Below, piece by piece: positions 1 to 8,168 of a stretch of DNA of 12,929 bases (position 1 is the first letter of the stretch; each line of letters opens with the position of its first letter). A program made the translations under genes and the position numbers. The notes beneath the pieces are model-generated. The model had not been told where the DNA came from. It searched no databases and saw only the letters and a list, made by a program, of their open reading frames with translations. The stretch comes from Patescibacteria group bacterium (lineage in GTDB: Bacteria > Patescibacteriota > Patescibacteriia > JAGPKW01). The stretch is from assembly GCA_018053685.1 (NCBI GenBank), contig JAGPKW010000011.1, forward strand, positions 1 to 12,929. The letters are read 5' to 3'.

Positions 1-3000
1 TTTTTAGCATTTGTTTTTTATTTTTTAATAAAAAAGTAGATTCTGTAACTTATATTACTGATACACAAAAGCAGATTATAAGAGATACAAAGAGATTAAG
101 CGATCTTACTAAGTTGAAAAATGCAATAGAAGCCTATAAGAATACAAATGGATATTATCCTAAATTATCTTCTGGAACATATATAAAAGGATATGTAAAT
201 TCTTCATGGCAAGATGCATGGTCAAATTTCTGTAGTCTTATAGGGCTTGATTCTGATTGTCCAAAAGATCCAATTAATGAAATATCAAATTGTAACTGTA
301 ATATTTTTGGGGCAAATTGCAATGTCCTAGATTTGAATGTTGATCAGTGTTATAATCCTAAACTTAATAAATTTGTTTGTACAAAAGGTTCTCATATATA
401 TCAATATCAAGTTTCAAATAATGGTAAAAATTATTCATTATTAATGGATTTTGAGTATACTCAGGGCTATGGATATGGTAATTATTTTAGTGTTAATAGC
501 AATGAAAATGGAAATATAATAGATGTTGACGATAATTGTATTACAGAAGGGGCTGAGTATAAAACAATATCTGGAGGAGCACAAGTATGTGGCAATAAAA
601 TAATTGAAGCTGGCGAGTTTTGTGATGGTAATGATAAAATAGAGTTTTGTACAAACCCTAGTGGGGTAAGAGGTAGAATTTCTGTTCCATGTACTAGTGC
701 ATGTACATATAAGGATATTAATTTAAATAATAATCCGGATTGTAATACTCAAGGATTTTGTGGTGATTCTATAAAACAAGATAATGAGGAATGTGATAAT
801 AATAGTGAAGAATTATGTTCTAAGAATTTAGGTATGCACGGTTGGTATAATGAGCAAATAAGATATTGTAAGGATAATTGTAAATACAATAGAGATGCAT
901 CAACTGGCATAAATGCACAAACTTGTGGTGGTTATTGTGGTGATAGTATTGTGCAACAGCAAGAAGAATGTGATTTTGGTGTAGAATATTTGAAATGGAA
1001 TGGGATTTCATTTAAACAATGTTCAAGTTATACTGATCAAGGCACATGTGAGAATGTTTCTTGCTTATGGAATGGGACTAATTGTTTAGATAAAAAATGT
1101 ATGAATTATAAAACTCAAGCCAGTTGTATAAATAATAATGAATGTAATTTTATTAATGGTTCATGTATTCCTAAAATGGAATATTTATACAAAAATCATT
1201 GTGGCATAAGAGGTAACATTCCTTGTAAATATCAAAATAATCCTGCTATATTTTCAAGTTCATTTTCGTTAGATTCCAGATCTTACGTTAAACAAGGAGA
1301 TAGTTTTCAGTATTCTGGATTTATTTTAGCAAATAATGCAACTAATAAAATTGATGTTGTAAAAAATTCTTTATTTTTTGAGATTCGTATATATGGTATA
1401 AAGGACTTAGATGGTGATCCGATTAGGTATAAATTTGATTTTAGTAATACTTCTAATAGTAGTATAGGATTTTTTAGAGCTGATAGAAATTCTGGGGATT
1501 TACAAAGTGTAAGCAATAAACCTGTTGAGATAACAGGGGAGTGGGTTGATTTACCTCTTGATTCTAATGGTTATGGAATTGTTAGAATATATTCTACTAA
1601 TGTTGAAAGTAGTGATCCTAATAAGATTAAATTAATTGATGGAACATATTTTGGTGATTATTCTTTTAATATTAGTATAAAAGATACGTGGAATCAGGGT
1701 GCTAATACAGCAGGTAATCAGCAAGGCATAGTAAATACAAAAACATTTAATTTTTATATTGGCTCTACATGTGGTGACTTTACTTTACAAAGTATTAATG
1801 ATGATGGGGAGCATGAATACTGTGAGTATAAACCATCAGGAGCTAAATATCTAAATTTCGCGGATCGTGAGCCAAGTATGACTATTTCTGGTGATAATAC
1901 TCAATATTGTGTTGCTTTAAAAACAGGAGATGCATGGCATGGAAAATGGGATGATGAATATTGTAATAATATTGCTTATGGTATTTGTAAAAAAGCATAT
2001 ATTTCTGGATGTGGAAGTGGTTGGGGATCTGATAGTAATTCATCTTTTTGCTATAAAATAACAAATATTCAAGATACATGGGATAATGTAAGGCAAAATT
2101 GCAAAAATAATGGTGGAGATTTATTTGTTGTAAAAAATACTTATGAAAATGATTTTATAAATTCACTATTTAGTAATTCTCAATCTGCATTATATAACCA
2201 AAGTGCTGTTTGGATTGGGTATTATAATATAAACAAAATAAGGGATGTAAAATTAGATCCCGTACAAGTAAATGGATATACTGTTGATAAATCATCTATG
2301 ATTTTATCTGTTGAAGAAAATGGTAATAGTCAACTAAATATTGATAATATTTATGATGGAGGAGTTGGAGATAAGTATTCTAATCAATATATGTGCTCTA
2401 AATCTTGTACTGATATAGGCGGATTTTGTGGGGATGGAATTTTAGAGAATGGGTTTCAGGAATTTAATGATTCTTTTGGGTTAAAATATAATAAAGACCC
2501 TAAGAAATATTATTATTATATTTCTAATTTTGAACAATGCGATCCATCTACAAATGATAATAAAATTCAAATAGGAACCGGAGTCAATATAAATGATCAA
2601 TATAGCTGCTCTCATTGTATGTTTTCTGGGGGATTTTGTGGCGATCAAATAATAAATTATGATGGGGATGCAATTGCTAATGAAAATCAAGATTTTAATA
2701 TTGGGAATGGAATTGATTTTGAACATTGTGACCCTACACATAAGTTATTACCAAAAGAATCTGGAAACATACAAGGGCAGAGGGGATATGACATAAATGG
2801 ATATGGTGCTAATTATGTTTGTTGGAATAATTCTAATATACCTTCAACTGATACAGATTTTGGTTATGCTACTACCAAATCTCCTTGGATCCCATATAAA
2901 GCTGGTGGTGTTACTCAAGTTGGTGATTTAGCATATTTTTTGGCTCACAGAGATAAAGCTAAATCATTTCAAGTTAATGTTAATGGAGTATGCCAAATGT

Positions 3001-5243
3001 CCTCAGCTGGTTATTGCGGTGATGGGATTATACAATTGAGTTATAATCAAATGGGCGTGGCTGAGAGAATATCAAAAAAATATACATATCCAGTATATAA
3101 TTCTGTTAATATATATAATAAAAATGATCAATCATATAATAAAAATTCACAATACTTTTTAGGATATGGTTATGACGAAAATAATACATTTACAAATGCT
3201 ATGAGGATAGAAGAATGTGATCCTAATTATTTTGTTTATCCAAATGAATCTAATAATTTAACTTCTGGATCTTTCTATGTTGTTAATGGTGGTGTTTCTA
3301 ATGATTTTAATGGGCAATCCAAGTTAATGTATTATTGTAATAATAGTGCTAATGATAAATGTAGTTTACCTAGTAATTATATATCAATAGTTAATGGTGA
3401 TTATGCTATGGTTGTTACTAGTGGGGGGAAGACTTTTGGTTATTGTGGTGATGGTATAGTTTCTTCTTATGGATATGGTTCTAATTTTATTAAAGCTACT
3501 AATGGAATTACAAATTTAAATAATGTAGATAGAGAGGAATGTGATCCTAAAAAGCATATAGTTGGTCAGAATGGGACAGGTTATGGTAATGAAACTATTT
3601 CTGGCCATAGTGATAAATGGTTTGGATGTAAGAACCCTAATAGTACAGGGGATATTATTTATGGAGAGACTTGTTCTAGCTATGTTACACCAGCAACATC
3701 ACAACCTATAAATACATATAGTTGTTTATATGATTGTAAGAATGATATAAATACTAGTAGTAGTGGATTTTGTGGAGATGGGATAAAACAAAGTAGTTTT
3801 TTTGAAGAGTGTGATTATAACAGTTCACAATATACTAGTAATGTATCTTCATATGGTAAGGTAGTATTATATAATACATTATCTAATACTAGCAATACAG
3901 TAAATTATCTATGTGGCAAATCTTTATTTAATTATGGTGGTTATTTTGATCCTGAATTTTTATATGGGTATAGTAATGTTTCAGTTAGTACAATAAATGG
4001 AGTTAGTGTGTTTCCTAGTGGCATTATGCAAAATAATCTACTTGCATGTAAGACTTTTGGTGGGTATTTGGGGGATACAAGAATACAAGCTTGTTTAATA
4101 GGTGGTAATGGTTACGGATATAATAATTGGGATAAATGCTATATATACAATGCAGGAACTAATTCTTATGATCTTATTAGTGGAGCTACCAGAATAGAAT
4201 TTTGTGATCCAAATGATACAAGAGCTGATTGGGATTCTACATATGGCTATGGTTGTAATTCTACTGGTACTGGTTGTGATCCAGGATATTATGTTATTAA
4301 TGGAGTTTGTAAAAGATGTGAAGCTGGTTATATGTGTGTTGGTGGAAGTGTTTATAGAAAAGCTTGTGATCCTGGTACATATCAAGGTTCTACAGGACAA
4401 ACGTCATGCCCTGTTTGTCCTGCTGGTAATAAAACTAATACATTAGGTTCTCCTGGAGCAACACAATGTATTGCATGCCAAGCTGGTTGGTATGATCATG
4501 ATTCAAACTCTACTACAGATTGTCAGTTTTGTCCTGCTGGTAATAAAACTAATACATTAGGTTCTCCTGGAGCAACACAATGTATTGTATGCCAAGCTGG
4601 TTGGTATGATCATGATTCAAACTCTACTACAGATTGTCAGTTTTGTCCTGCTGGTAATAAAACTAATACATTAGACTCTCCTGGAGCAACACAATGTAAT
4701 GCATGCCAGGCTGGTTGGTATGATCATGATTTAAGCTCTGCTACAGATTGTCAATATTGTAGTCCAGGATATGTTACTGATACATTAGATCAGCCAGGAG
4801 CGAGAACGTGTACGCAGTGTACTAAAAATACTAAGAGCACACAATCTACAGCGCCATGTACTCCGTGTGATGATGATTTCTGGTCAAACCCAGGGTCTAC
4901 GCAATGTAATGCTTGCCAGTATTCAACTCCATGGATACAAAGTGATTGCCAACCAGGTAATTATTATGTTTATACTAGAACTATAACATCAGGAAATTCT
5001 GATGCTTGTCTCCAAACTATCTCATCACAAAATTATTGTACTTATTGTAATTTTTCAAGTCCTAGACATACACATACGAGTGATCCATATATAGGTAATT
5101 GTACATTACGAATAGAATGTTGCACAAATCATTATTATAGAGATTATGGTTCAAATTGTGATGCGCCAGGAGGATGTGTATGTTGGTTTATTGGTGGTGG
5201 GGATAAATGGCAATATACTGGTTGCCCCCCTTATACTTATTAA
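1..5243 (+). CDS. Giant pilin-like, cysteine-rich modular surface protein (5' partial)
   Basis: The frame is open to the left edge (first full codon at 3), so the true start lies outside; the TTG at 114 is internal. The first codons encode the end of a hydrophobic segment, then a helix of the type IV pilin kind (SDLTKLKNAIEAYKNTNGYYP) and a CPKDPIN motif at 258-278, as in prepilin-like proteins. Modules then follow. There are ten DUF4215-like CGDGI...EECDP repeats (588-4214), two PSI-like Cys repeats (1020-1175) and a cadherin-like beta domain with a DLDGD motif (about 1240-1769). A C-type-lectin C-terminal half (1840-1995) precedes a full C-type-lectin-like domain (2010-2408). Ephrin-receptor-like (GCC2/GCC3) repeats run from about 4275 to 4920, and a Cys-rich tail ends in Tyr. 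About 104 cysteines are visible, implying extracellular disulfides. No LPXTG or C-terminal membrane anchor is seen, so anchoring is probably N-terminal. Adhesin or fibre is inferred; the pilin and Cys-repeat calls are firm. Confidence 0.88.
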   Translation, partial: FSICFLFFNKKVDSVTYITDTQKQIIRDTKRLSDLTKLKNAIEAYKNTNGYYPKLSSGTYIKGYVNSSWQDAWSNFCSLIGLDSDCPKDPINEISNCNCNIFGANCNVLDLNVDQCYNPKLNKFVCTKGSHIYQYQVSNNGKNYSLLMDFEYTQGYGYGNYFSVNSNENGNIIDVDDNCITEGAEYKTISGGAQVCGNKIIEAGEFCDGNDKIEFCTNPSGVRGRISVPCTSACTYKDINLNNNPDCNTQGFCGDSIKQDNEECDNNSEELCSKNLGMHGWYNEQIRYCKDNCKYNRDASTGINAQTCGGYCGDSIVQQQEECDFGVEYLKWNGISFKQCSSYTDQGTCENVSCLWNGTNCLDKKCMNYKTQASCINNNECNFINGSCIPKMEYLYKNHCGIRGNIPCKYQNNPAIFSSSFSLDSRSYVKQGDSFQYSGFILANNATNKIDVVKNSLFFEIRIYGIKDLDGDPIRYKFDFSNTSNSSIGFFRADRNSGDLQSVSNKPVEITGEWVDLPLDSNGYGIVRIYSTNVESSDPNKIKLIDGTYFGDYSFNISIKDTWNQGANTAGNQQGIVNTKTFNFYIGSTCGDFTLQSINDDGEHEYCEYKPSGAKYLNFADREPSMTISGDNTQYCVALKTGDAWHGKWDDEYCNNIAYGICKKAYISGCGSGWGSDSNSSFCYKITNIQDTWDNVRQNCKNNGGDLFVVKNTYENDFINSLFSNSQSALYNQSAVWIGYYNINKIRDVKLDPVQVNGYTVDKSSMILSVEENGNSQLNIDNIYDGGVGDKYSNQYMCSKSCTDIGGFCGDGILENGFQEFNDSFGLKYNKDPKKYYYYISNFEQCDPSTNDNKIQIGTGVNINDQYSCSHCMFSGGFCGDQIINYDGDAIANENQDFNIGNGIDFEHCDPTHKLLPKESGNIQGQRGYDINGYGANYVCWNNSNIPSTDTDFGYATTKSPWIPYKAGGVTQVGDLAYFLAHRDKAKSFQVNVNGVCQMSSAGYCGDGIIQLSYNQMGVAERISKKYTYPVYNSVNIYNKNDQSYNKNSQYFLGYGYDENNTFTNAMRIEECDPNYFVYPNESNNLTSGSFYVVNGGVSNDFNGQSKLMYYCNNSANDKCSLPSNYISIVNGDYAMVVTSGGKTFGYCGDGIVSSYGYGSNFIKATNGITNLNNVDREECDPKKHIVGQNGTGYGNETISGHSDKWFGCKNPNSTGDIIYGETCSSYVTPATSQPINTYSCLYDCKNDINTSSSGFCGDGIKQSSFFEECDYNSSQYTSNVSSYGKVVLYNTLSNTSNTVNYLCGKSLFNYGGYFDPEFLYGYSNVSVSTINGVSVFPSGIMQNNLLACKTFGGYLGDTRIQACLIGGNGYGYNNWDKCYIYNAGTNSYDLISGATRIEFCDPNDTRADWDSTYGYGCNSTGTGCDPGYYVINGVCKRCEAGYMCVGGSVYRKACDPGTYQGSTGQTSCPVCPAGNKTNTLGSPGATQCIACQAGWYDHDSNSTTDCQFCPAGNKTNTLGSPGATQCIVCQAGWYDHDSNSTTDCQFCPAGNKTNTLDSPGATQCNACQAGWYDHDLSSATDCQYCSPGYVTDTLDQPGARTCTQCTKNTKSTQSTAPCTPCDDDFWSNPGSTQCNACQYSTPWIQSDCQPGNYYVYTRTITSGNSDACLQTISSQNYCTYCNFSSPRHTHTSDPYIGNCTLRIECCTNHYYRDYGSNCDAPGGCVCWFIGGGDKWQYTGCPPYTY
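588..4214 (+). repeat. Ten DUF4215-like (myxococcal Cys-rich) protein repeats, several split by insertions
   Basis: Each repeat has a first half like CGDGI and a second half like EECDP. Positions are 588-632, 759-803, 936-980, 1770-1829, 2427-2549, 2637-2738, 3015-3227, 3444-3554, 3771-3821 and 4068-4214. The first three are compact (about 15 residues, as usual in the family CGDGIVQPGEECDDG). Copies 5 to 8 and copy 10 carry longer insertions between the halves, up to about 60 residues. In copy 10 the first Cys is replaced by Leu (GGYLGDTRIQ). The repeats are diverged at DNA level, so this is an old protein repeat, not a DNA tandem array. Confidence 0.8.
4416..4757 (+). repeat. 114-bp in-frame tandem repeat, three units
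   Basis: The units are 4416-4529, 4530-4643 and 4644-4757, each 38 codons. Each begins with CPAGNKTNTL, contains QAGWYDHD, and has six Cys in a GCC2/GCC3 (ephrin-receptor-like) pattern. Units 1 and 2 appear to differ by a single base (gca versus gta, Ala to Val); unit 3 carries several more changes. A fourth, strongly diverged unit follows from 4758. Near identity points to recent duplication, and copy number could vary between strains or be collapsed by assembly. Confidence 0.93.
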
Positions 5244-5293
5244 TTTATTTTATTTAATTAATATATATAATAATAAATGTTAAGAAGATATTT

Positions 5294-5782
5294 ATGAAAT
5301 TTAGATTTTATTTCTTTTTTATAATTTTTATATTTTTATTGTTTTATTCAGGATGTACTATAAATAAGAAAGAGAAAGGAATTGAGAATAGTAGTGTTAT
5401 AGATACATATAAGTCGGGAATAGAGAATACTAATATAAACAACAAGGATGCATCAGTTAATGATGGGGAAGAAAAACAAAGCGGTAGAATCTTATTTATT
5501 TGTGATAATGAGGATTGTTTTTTAGAAAAATTTAAAGTATGTTCTCAGGCGCAGTTTTATGTTAATGACAGTAGGATTACATATGTTATTCTAGAAAGAG
5601 TTGATATTAACGATACCTGTCGTTTTATAATTGATAGGATAGAAATTAATCAAAAAACATTAGATTGTTCTGTAAAAAATACAAATCTAGATGAAAATTT
5701 ATTTTATGATTTTATTGGTAAAAATGGAGATGATCTTCAATATAATTTTTTTAAAAAATATTGTAAGGAAATAGATATTTAA
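5294..5782 (+). CDS. Small cysteine-rich putative lipoprotein, function unknown
   Basis: This 162-residue protein opens with MKFR and a hydrophobic stretch (about residues 5-18), followed by YSGC, a lipobox-like site with Cys at 21; the Tyr at -3 is atypical, so lipidation is probable rather than certain. A polar, low-complexity spacer (about 22-65) leads to a small domain with six Cys, starting FICDNEDCFLEKFKVC. Similar short CxxxxCF...C proteins are, to my knowledge, frequent among uncharacterised CPR proteins, but I cannot name a family. A weak ribosome site (AAGAAG, 5282-5287) lies six bases before the ATG. It follows the giant Cys-rich gene by 50 bp with no hairpin between, so the two may be co-transcribed. 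A TATAAT at 5266-5271 could also give it a promoter, but this is weak in such AT-rich DNA. Confidence 0.75.
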   Translation: MKFRFYFFFIIFIFLLFYSGCTINKKEKGIENSSVIDTYKSGIENTNINNKDASVNDGEEKQSGRILFICDNEDCFLEKFKVCSQAQFYVNDSRITYVILERVDINDTCRFIIDRIEINQKTLDCSVKNTNLDENLFYDFIGKNGDDLQYNFFKKYCKEIDI

Positions 5783-5805
5783 TTTATATATATAAATATA
5801 TATTT

Positions 5806-5835
5806 AAAAATAGCAACTTTGGTTGCTATTTTTTT
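5806..5835 (+). terminator. Strong intrinsic terminator after the lipoprotein gene
   Basis: The stem is a perfect 12-bp match, AAAAATAGCAAC (5806-5817) with GTTGCTATTTTT (5822-5833), and the loop is TTTG. The T-run extends through 5835. The A-run on the left arm could let it work in the opposite direction too, but no gene reads into it from the right. It ends the unit containing the giant protein and the lipoprotein. Confidence 0.9.
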
Positions 5836-5845
5836 ATATTTCTTG

Positions 5846-5854
5846 TGATATAAT
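5846..5854 (+). promoter_or_regulatory. Extended -10 promoter of ftsK (TGATATAAT)
   Basis: A consensus TATAAT at 5849-5854 is preceded by TG one base upstream (5846-5847), the extended -10 arrangement that can work without a good -35. A -35 at the usual spacing would fall inside the T-run of the preceding terminator, and no good hexamer is there. Transcription would begin near 5861, giving a leader of only about 23 bases before the ftsK ATG. Chance occurrence is possible in AT-rich DNA, but the position between a terminator and a gene start supports it. Confidence 0.6.
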
Positions 5855-5883
5855 GTTAGTAGTTAGAAGTTAAATGTTAAATT

Positions 5884-8079
5884 ATGGGGAGAAAGAAAAA
5901 AGAACAAAAAAAAGAAGATGATACTATTAAAAAAGATTCTATTGAAGATGAAGAAAAAAGGAAAGCTATAAGAGAAATTAGAAATAGAAATATTGTGCTT
6001 ATTATATTATCTTTATTGATTATAATATCATTTTTAAGTTTGTTTAATTTAGCTGGTAATTTAGGTCAGTTCTTAGACAAAAGCTTAATTAATATAATTG
6101 GGTTTGGTAAATGGTTCTTGCCGATATTTTTATCTTTACTTTTAATATTATATATAAAGAGTAAAAGAATACAGAAATTAGCTAGTTTTGGTGCTATATT
6201 AATATTTTTTTCTATATTAGGTTTAATAAGTTTATTTAATTTATTCCCATCATTAAATAATGGTGGTGTTGTTGGTCAATATTTTTTATTTCCTTTTCAA
6301 AAATTTACAGGAGATCTTGCATCTTTTTTTATACTAATTGCTATAATTCTTTTAGGTATTGCTTTTATAGTTGATACTCCTATTGATGATTACTTTAGGA
6401 AATTATTTGGTAAGAAAACTCAGGAAGAAGCCACTGGGAATAGTAGTGATATTAATGTACCTAAACAAGCAGAGGATGAAACTTTAAATAATAAGCAGCA
6501 GCCAAGCACACCTGTGTTTAATATACAGAATGCTAATTTTGTTAATCCATCAGAAGATAATAAAAAAGAAAAACATATATCTACTGGAGATATACAGCCT
6601 ACTACATTAAAGAAATTAAACATACCAAAGAAAGATTTATATTTGCCAATTGAATTATTAGAAGATAGAAATAGTATTGCTTCTGCTGGTGATATAAATA
6701 CAAATTTAATGCTAATTCAAAAAACGTTAGATAATTTTGGTATTTCTGTTACTATGGAAGGTGTAAAAATTGGGCCAACTGTTACGCAGTATTCTTTTAA
6801 GCCTGCTGATGGTGTTAAGCTTTCTAAAATTGTTGCTTTACAAAATGATTTAGCTTTAGCACTTGCAGCTAATTCTTTAAGAATAGAAGCTCCTATACCA
6901 GGGAAATCTCTTGTTGGTATTGAAGTGCCAAATAAAGTGTCTGCAATTGTTTCAATGAAGGAGATGATTACAAGTGAAGAATTTAAAACTAGAAGGAGTA
7001 ATTTAAGTTTATTATTAGGAAAGGATGTCTCTGGGAAACCATATATTGTTGATTTAGCTCAGATGCCTCATTTGCTTATTGCTGGTGCTACTGGCACTGG
7101 TAAGTCTGTTGCTATACATAGTATCATTGCTGCATTGATGTATCAAAACTCTCCTGATGATTTGAAATTTATAATGGTAGATCCAAAAAGAGTAGAATTG
7201 GCTTTATATAATGGTATACCATATTTACTTACTCCACCTGTTACTGATCATAGGAAAATTGTTAATGCTTTAAAGTGGGCTGTTGGGGAAATGGATAGAA
7301 GATATCAGGTTTTAGCATCAGCAAAAAAAATTAACATATCATCATACAATGAATCAGTTGAAAATGAAGATAGGCTCCCAGTTATTGTTATAATAATTGA
7401 TGAATTAGCTGATTTAATGATGCTATATAGGGCCGAAGTTGAGCCATGTATTATAAGAATCGCACAACTTGCTCGTGCTGTTGGCATACACTTAGTTCTT
7501 GCAACTCAAAGACCATCTGTTAATGTAATTACTGGTTTAATTAAAGCAAATATTCCTACTAGGATTGCTTTTATGGTTGCAGCATCTGTTGACTCAAGAA
7601 CAATATTAGATGAAATTGGTGCTGAAAGATTACTTGGTAAAGGAGACATGTTATATTCTGCCCCAAATACTCCAAAACCTATTAGGTTACAAGGAACTTA
7701 TATATCTGATGAAGAAACTAAAAGACTTACTTTACATTTAAAATCAATGGATTTTGATGTTGAATATGATAATAGTATAGTTGAGAAAAAATCTTTAATT
7801 ACAAATGGCGGAATAACAAATTCGGGTTTTAATACTGATGATGATTTATTTGAAGAAGCTGTAGAAGAAGTAAAAAGGGCTGGAAGAGCCTCTACATCAT
7901 TATTACAGAGGAAGTTTAGAATAGGATATTCAAGAGCTGCAAGATTGATGGACCTATTAGAAGAAGCTGGAGTTGTTGGACCTGCTGATGGGGCTAAGCC
8001 CAGAGAAGTGTATGGAATTAATGATAATGGAGAGGAGAATGATGAAACAGATGATTATAACAATGAAATAAGAGAATGA
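5884..8079 (+). CDS. ftsK: DNA translocase FtsK/SpoIIIE
   Basis: This is a septum-located ATP-driven pump that moves chromosome DNA during division. The 731 residues fit the short SpoIIIE-like size. After a charged Lys/Glu N-terminus come four membrane helices (about 36-58, 72-91, 99-121, 143-164), then a polar linker (about 170-240) and the alpha domain (about 245-350). The RecA-like motor has Walker A GATGTGKS (401-408) and Walker B VIIIDEL (502-508). The C-terminal gamma winged helix (about 655-715) has SLLQRKFRIGYSRAARLMDL, the DNA-sequence reading part (KOPS/SRS type). The ATG at 5884 is preceded only by a weak AGAAG 13 bases away. It is the only complete gene here ending in TGA. It probably has its own extended -10 promoter and may continue into recA, as no hairpin separates them. 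Confidence 0.97.
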   Translation: MGRKKKEQKKEDDTIKKDSIEDEEKRKAIREIRNRNIVLIILSLLIIISFLSLFNLAGNLGQFLDKSLINIIGFGKWFLPIFLSLLLILYIKSKRIQKLASFGAILIFFSILGLISLFNLFPSLNNGGVVGQYFLFPFQKFTGDLASFFILIAIILLGIAFIVDTPIDDYFRKLFGKKTQEEATGNSSDINVPKQAEDETLNNKQQPSTPVFNIQNANFVNPSEDNKKEKHISTGDIQPTTLKKLNIPKKDLYLPIELLEDRNSIASAGDINTNLMLIQKTLDNFGISVTMEGVKIGPTVTQYSFKPADGVKLSKIVALQNDLALALAANSLRIEAPIPGKSLVGIEVPNKVSAIVSMKEMITSEEFKTRRSNLSLLLGKDVSGKPYIVDLAQMPHLLIAGATGTGKSVAIHSIIAALMYQNSPDDLKFIMVDPKRVELALYNGIPYLLTPPVTDHRKIVNALKWAVGEMDRRYQVLASAKKINISSYNESVENEDRLPVIVIIIDELADLMMLYRAEVEPCIIRIAQLARAVGIHLVLATQRPSVNVITGLIKANIPTRIAFMVAASVDSRTILDEIGAERLLGKGDMLYSAPNTPKPIRLQGTYISDEETKRLTLHLKSMDFDVEYDNSIVEKKSLITNGGITNSGFNTDDDLFEEAVEEVKRAGRASTSLLQRKFRIGYSRAARLMDLLEEAGVVGPADGAKPREVYGINDNGEENDETDDYNNEIRE

Positions 8080-8082
8080 GAG

Positions 8083-8091
8083 TTATCCACA
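8083..8091 (+). promoter_or_regulatory. Perfect DnaA box (TTATCCACA) between ftsK and recA
   Basis: The 9-mer equals the bacterial consensus DnaA box and begins four bases after the ftsK stop, in the 89-bp gap before recA. No second copy was noticed by eye on either strand, so this is not an origin cluster. It could be a regulatory or titration site for DnaA acting on recA, or chance. No clear promoter or ribosome site was identified in the rest of the gap; a TATAAC at 8133-8138 is a weak candidate -10. Confidence 0.45.
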
Positions 8092-8168
8092 GAAAAATTA
8101 ATTTAAAATTAATGCCTATTTGATAATATATCTATAACCATAAAATTTTTATTAAATAAATTAAAAAT

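Noticed and set aside
114..116. TTG as the start codon of the giant protein
   Set aside because: The frame is open to base 3, and the upstream codons encode a hydrophobic end plus the first half of the pilin-type helix, so the protein starts before the window.
4204..4446. Overlapping plus-strand frame inside the giant gene, as a possible frameshift or nested gene
   Set aside because: The giant frame continues intact with conserved Cys spacing; the other frame is a by-product of repeat sequence without a start signal.
1840..4757. Diversity-generating retroelement with a C-type lectin target
   Set aside because: No reverse transcriptase gene is in the window. The only near-identical repeats (4416-4757) are adjacent tandem units whose differences are not limited to adenines.
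4416..4757. CRISPR-like array
   Set aside because: The repeat is contiguous without spacers and maintains the coding frame.
8077..8106. UGA read as Gly or Trp, extending FtsK to a TAA at 8104-8106
   Set aside because: No internal TGA occurs in the other long frames, although Gly and Trp are frequent and use GGN and TGG. FtsK ends naturally after the gamma domain.
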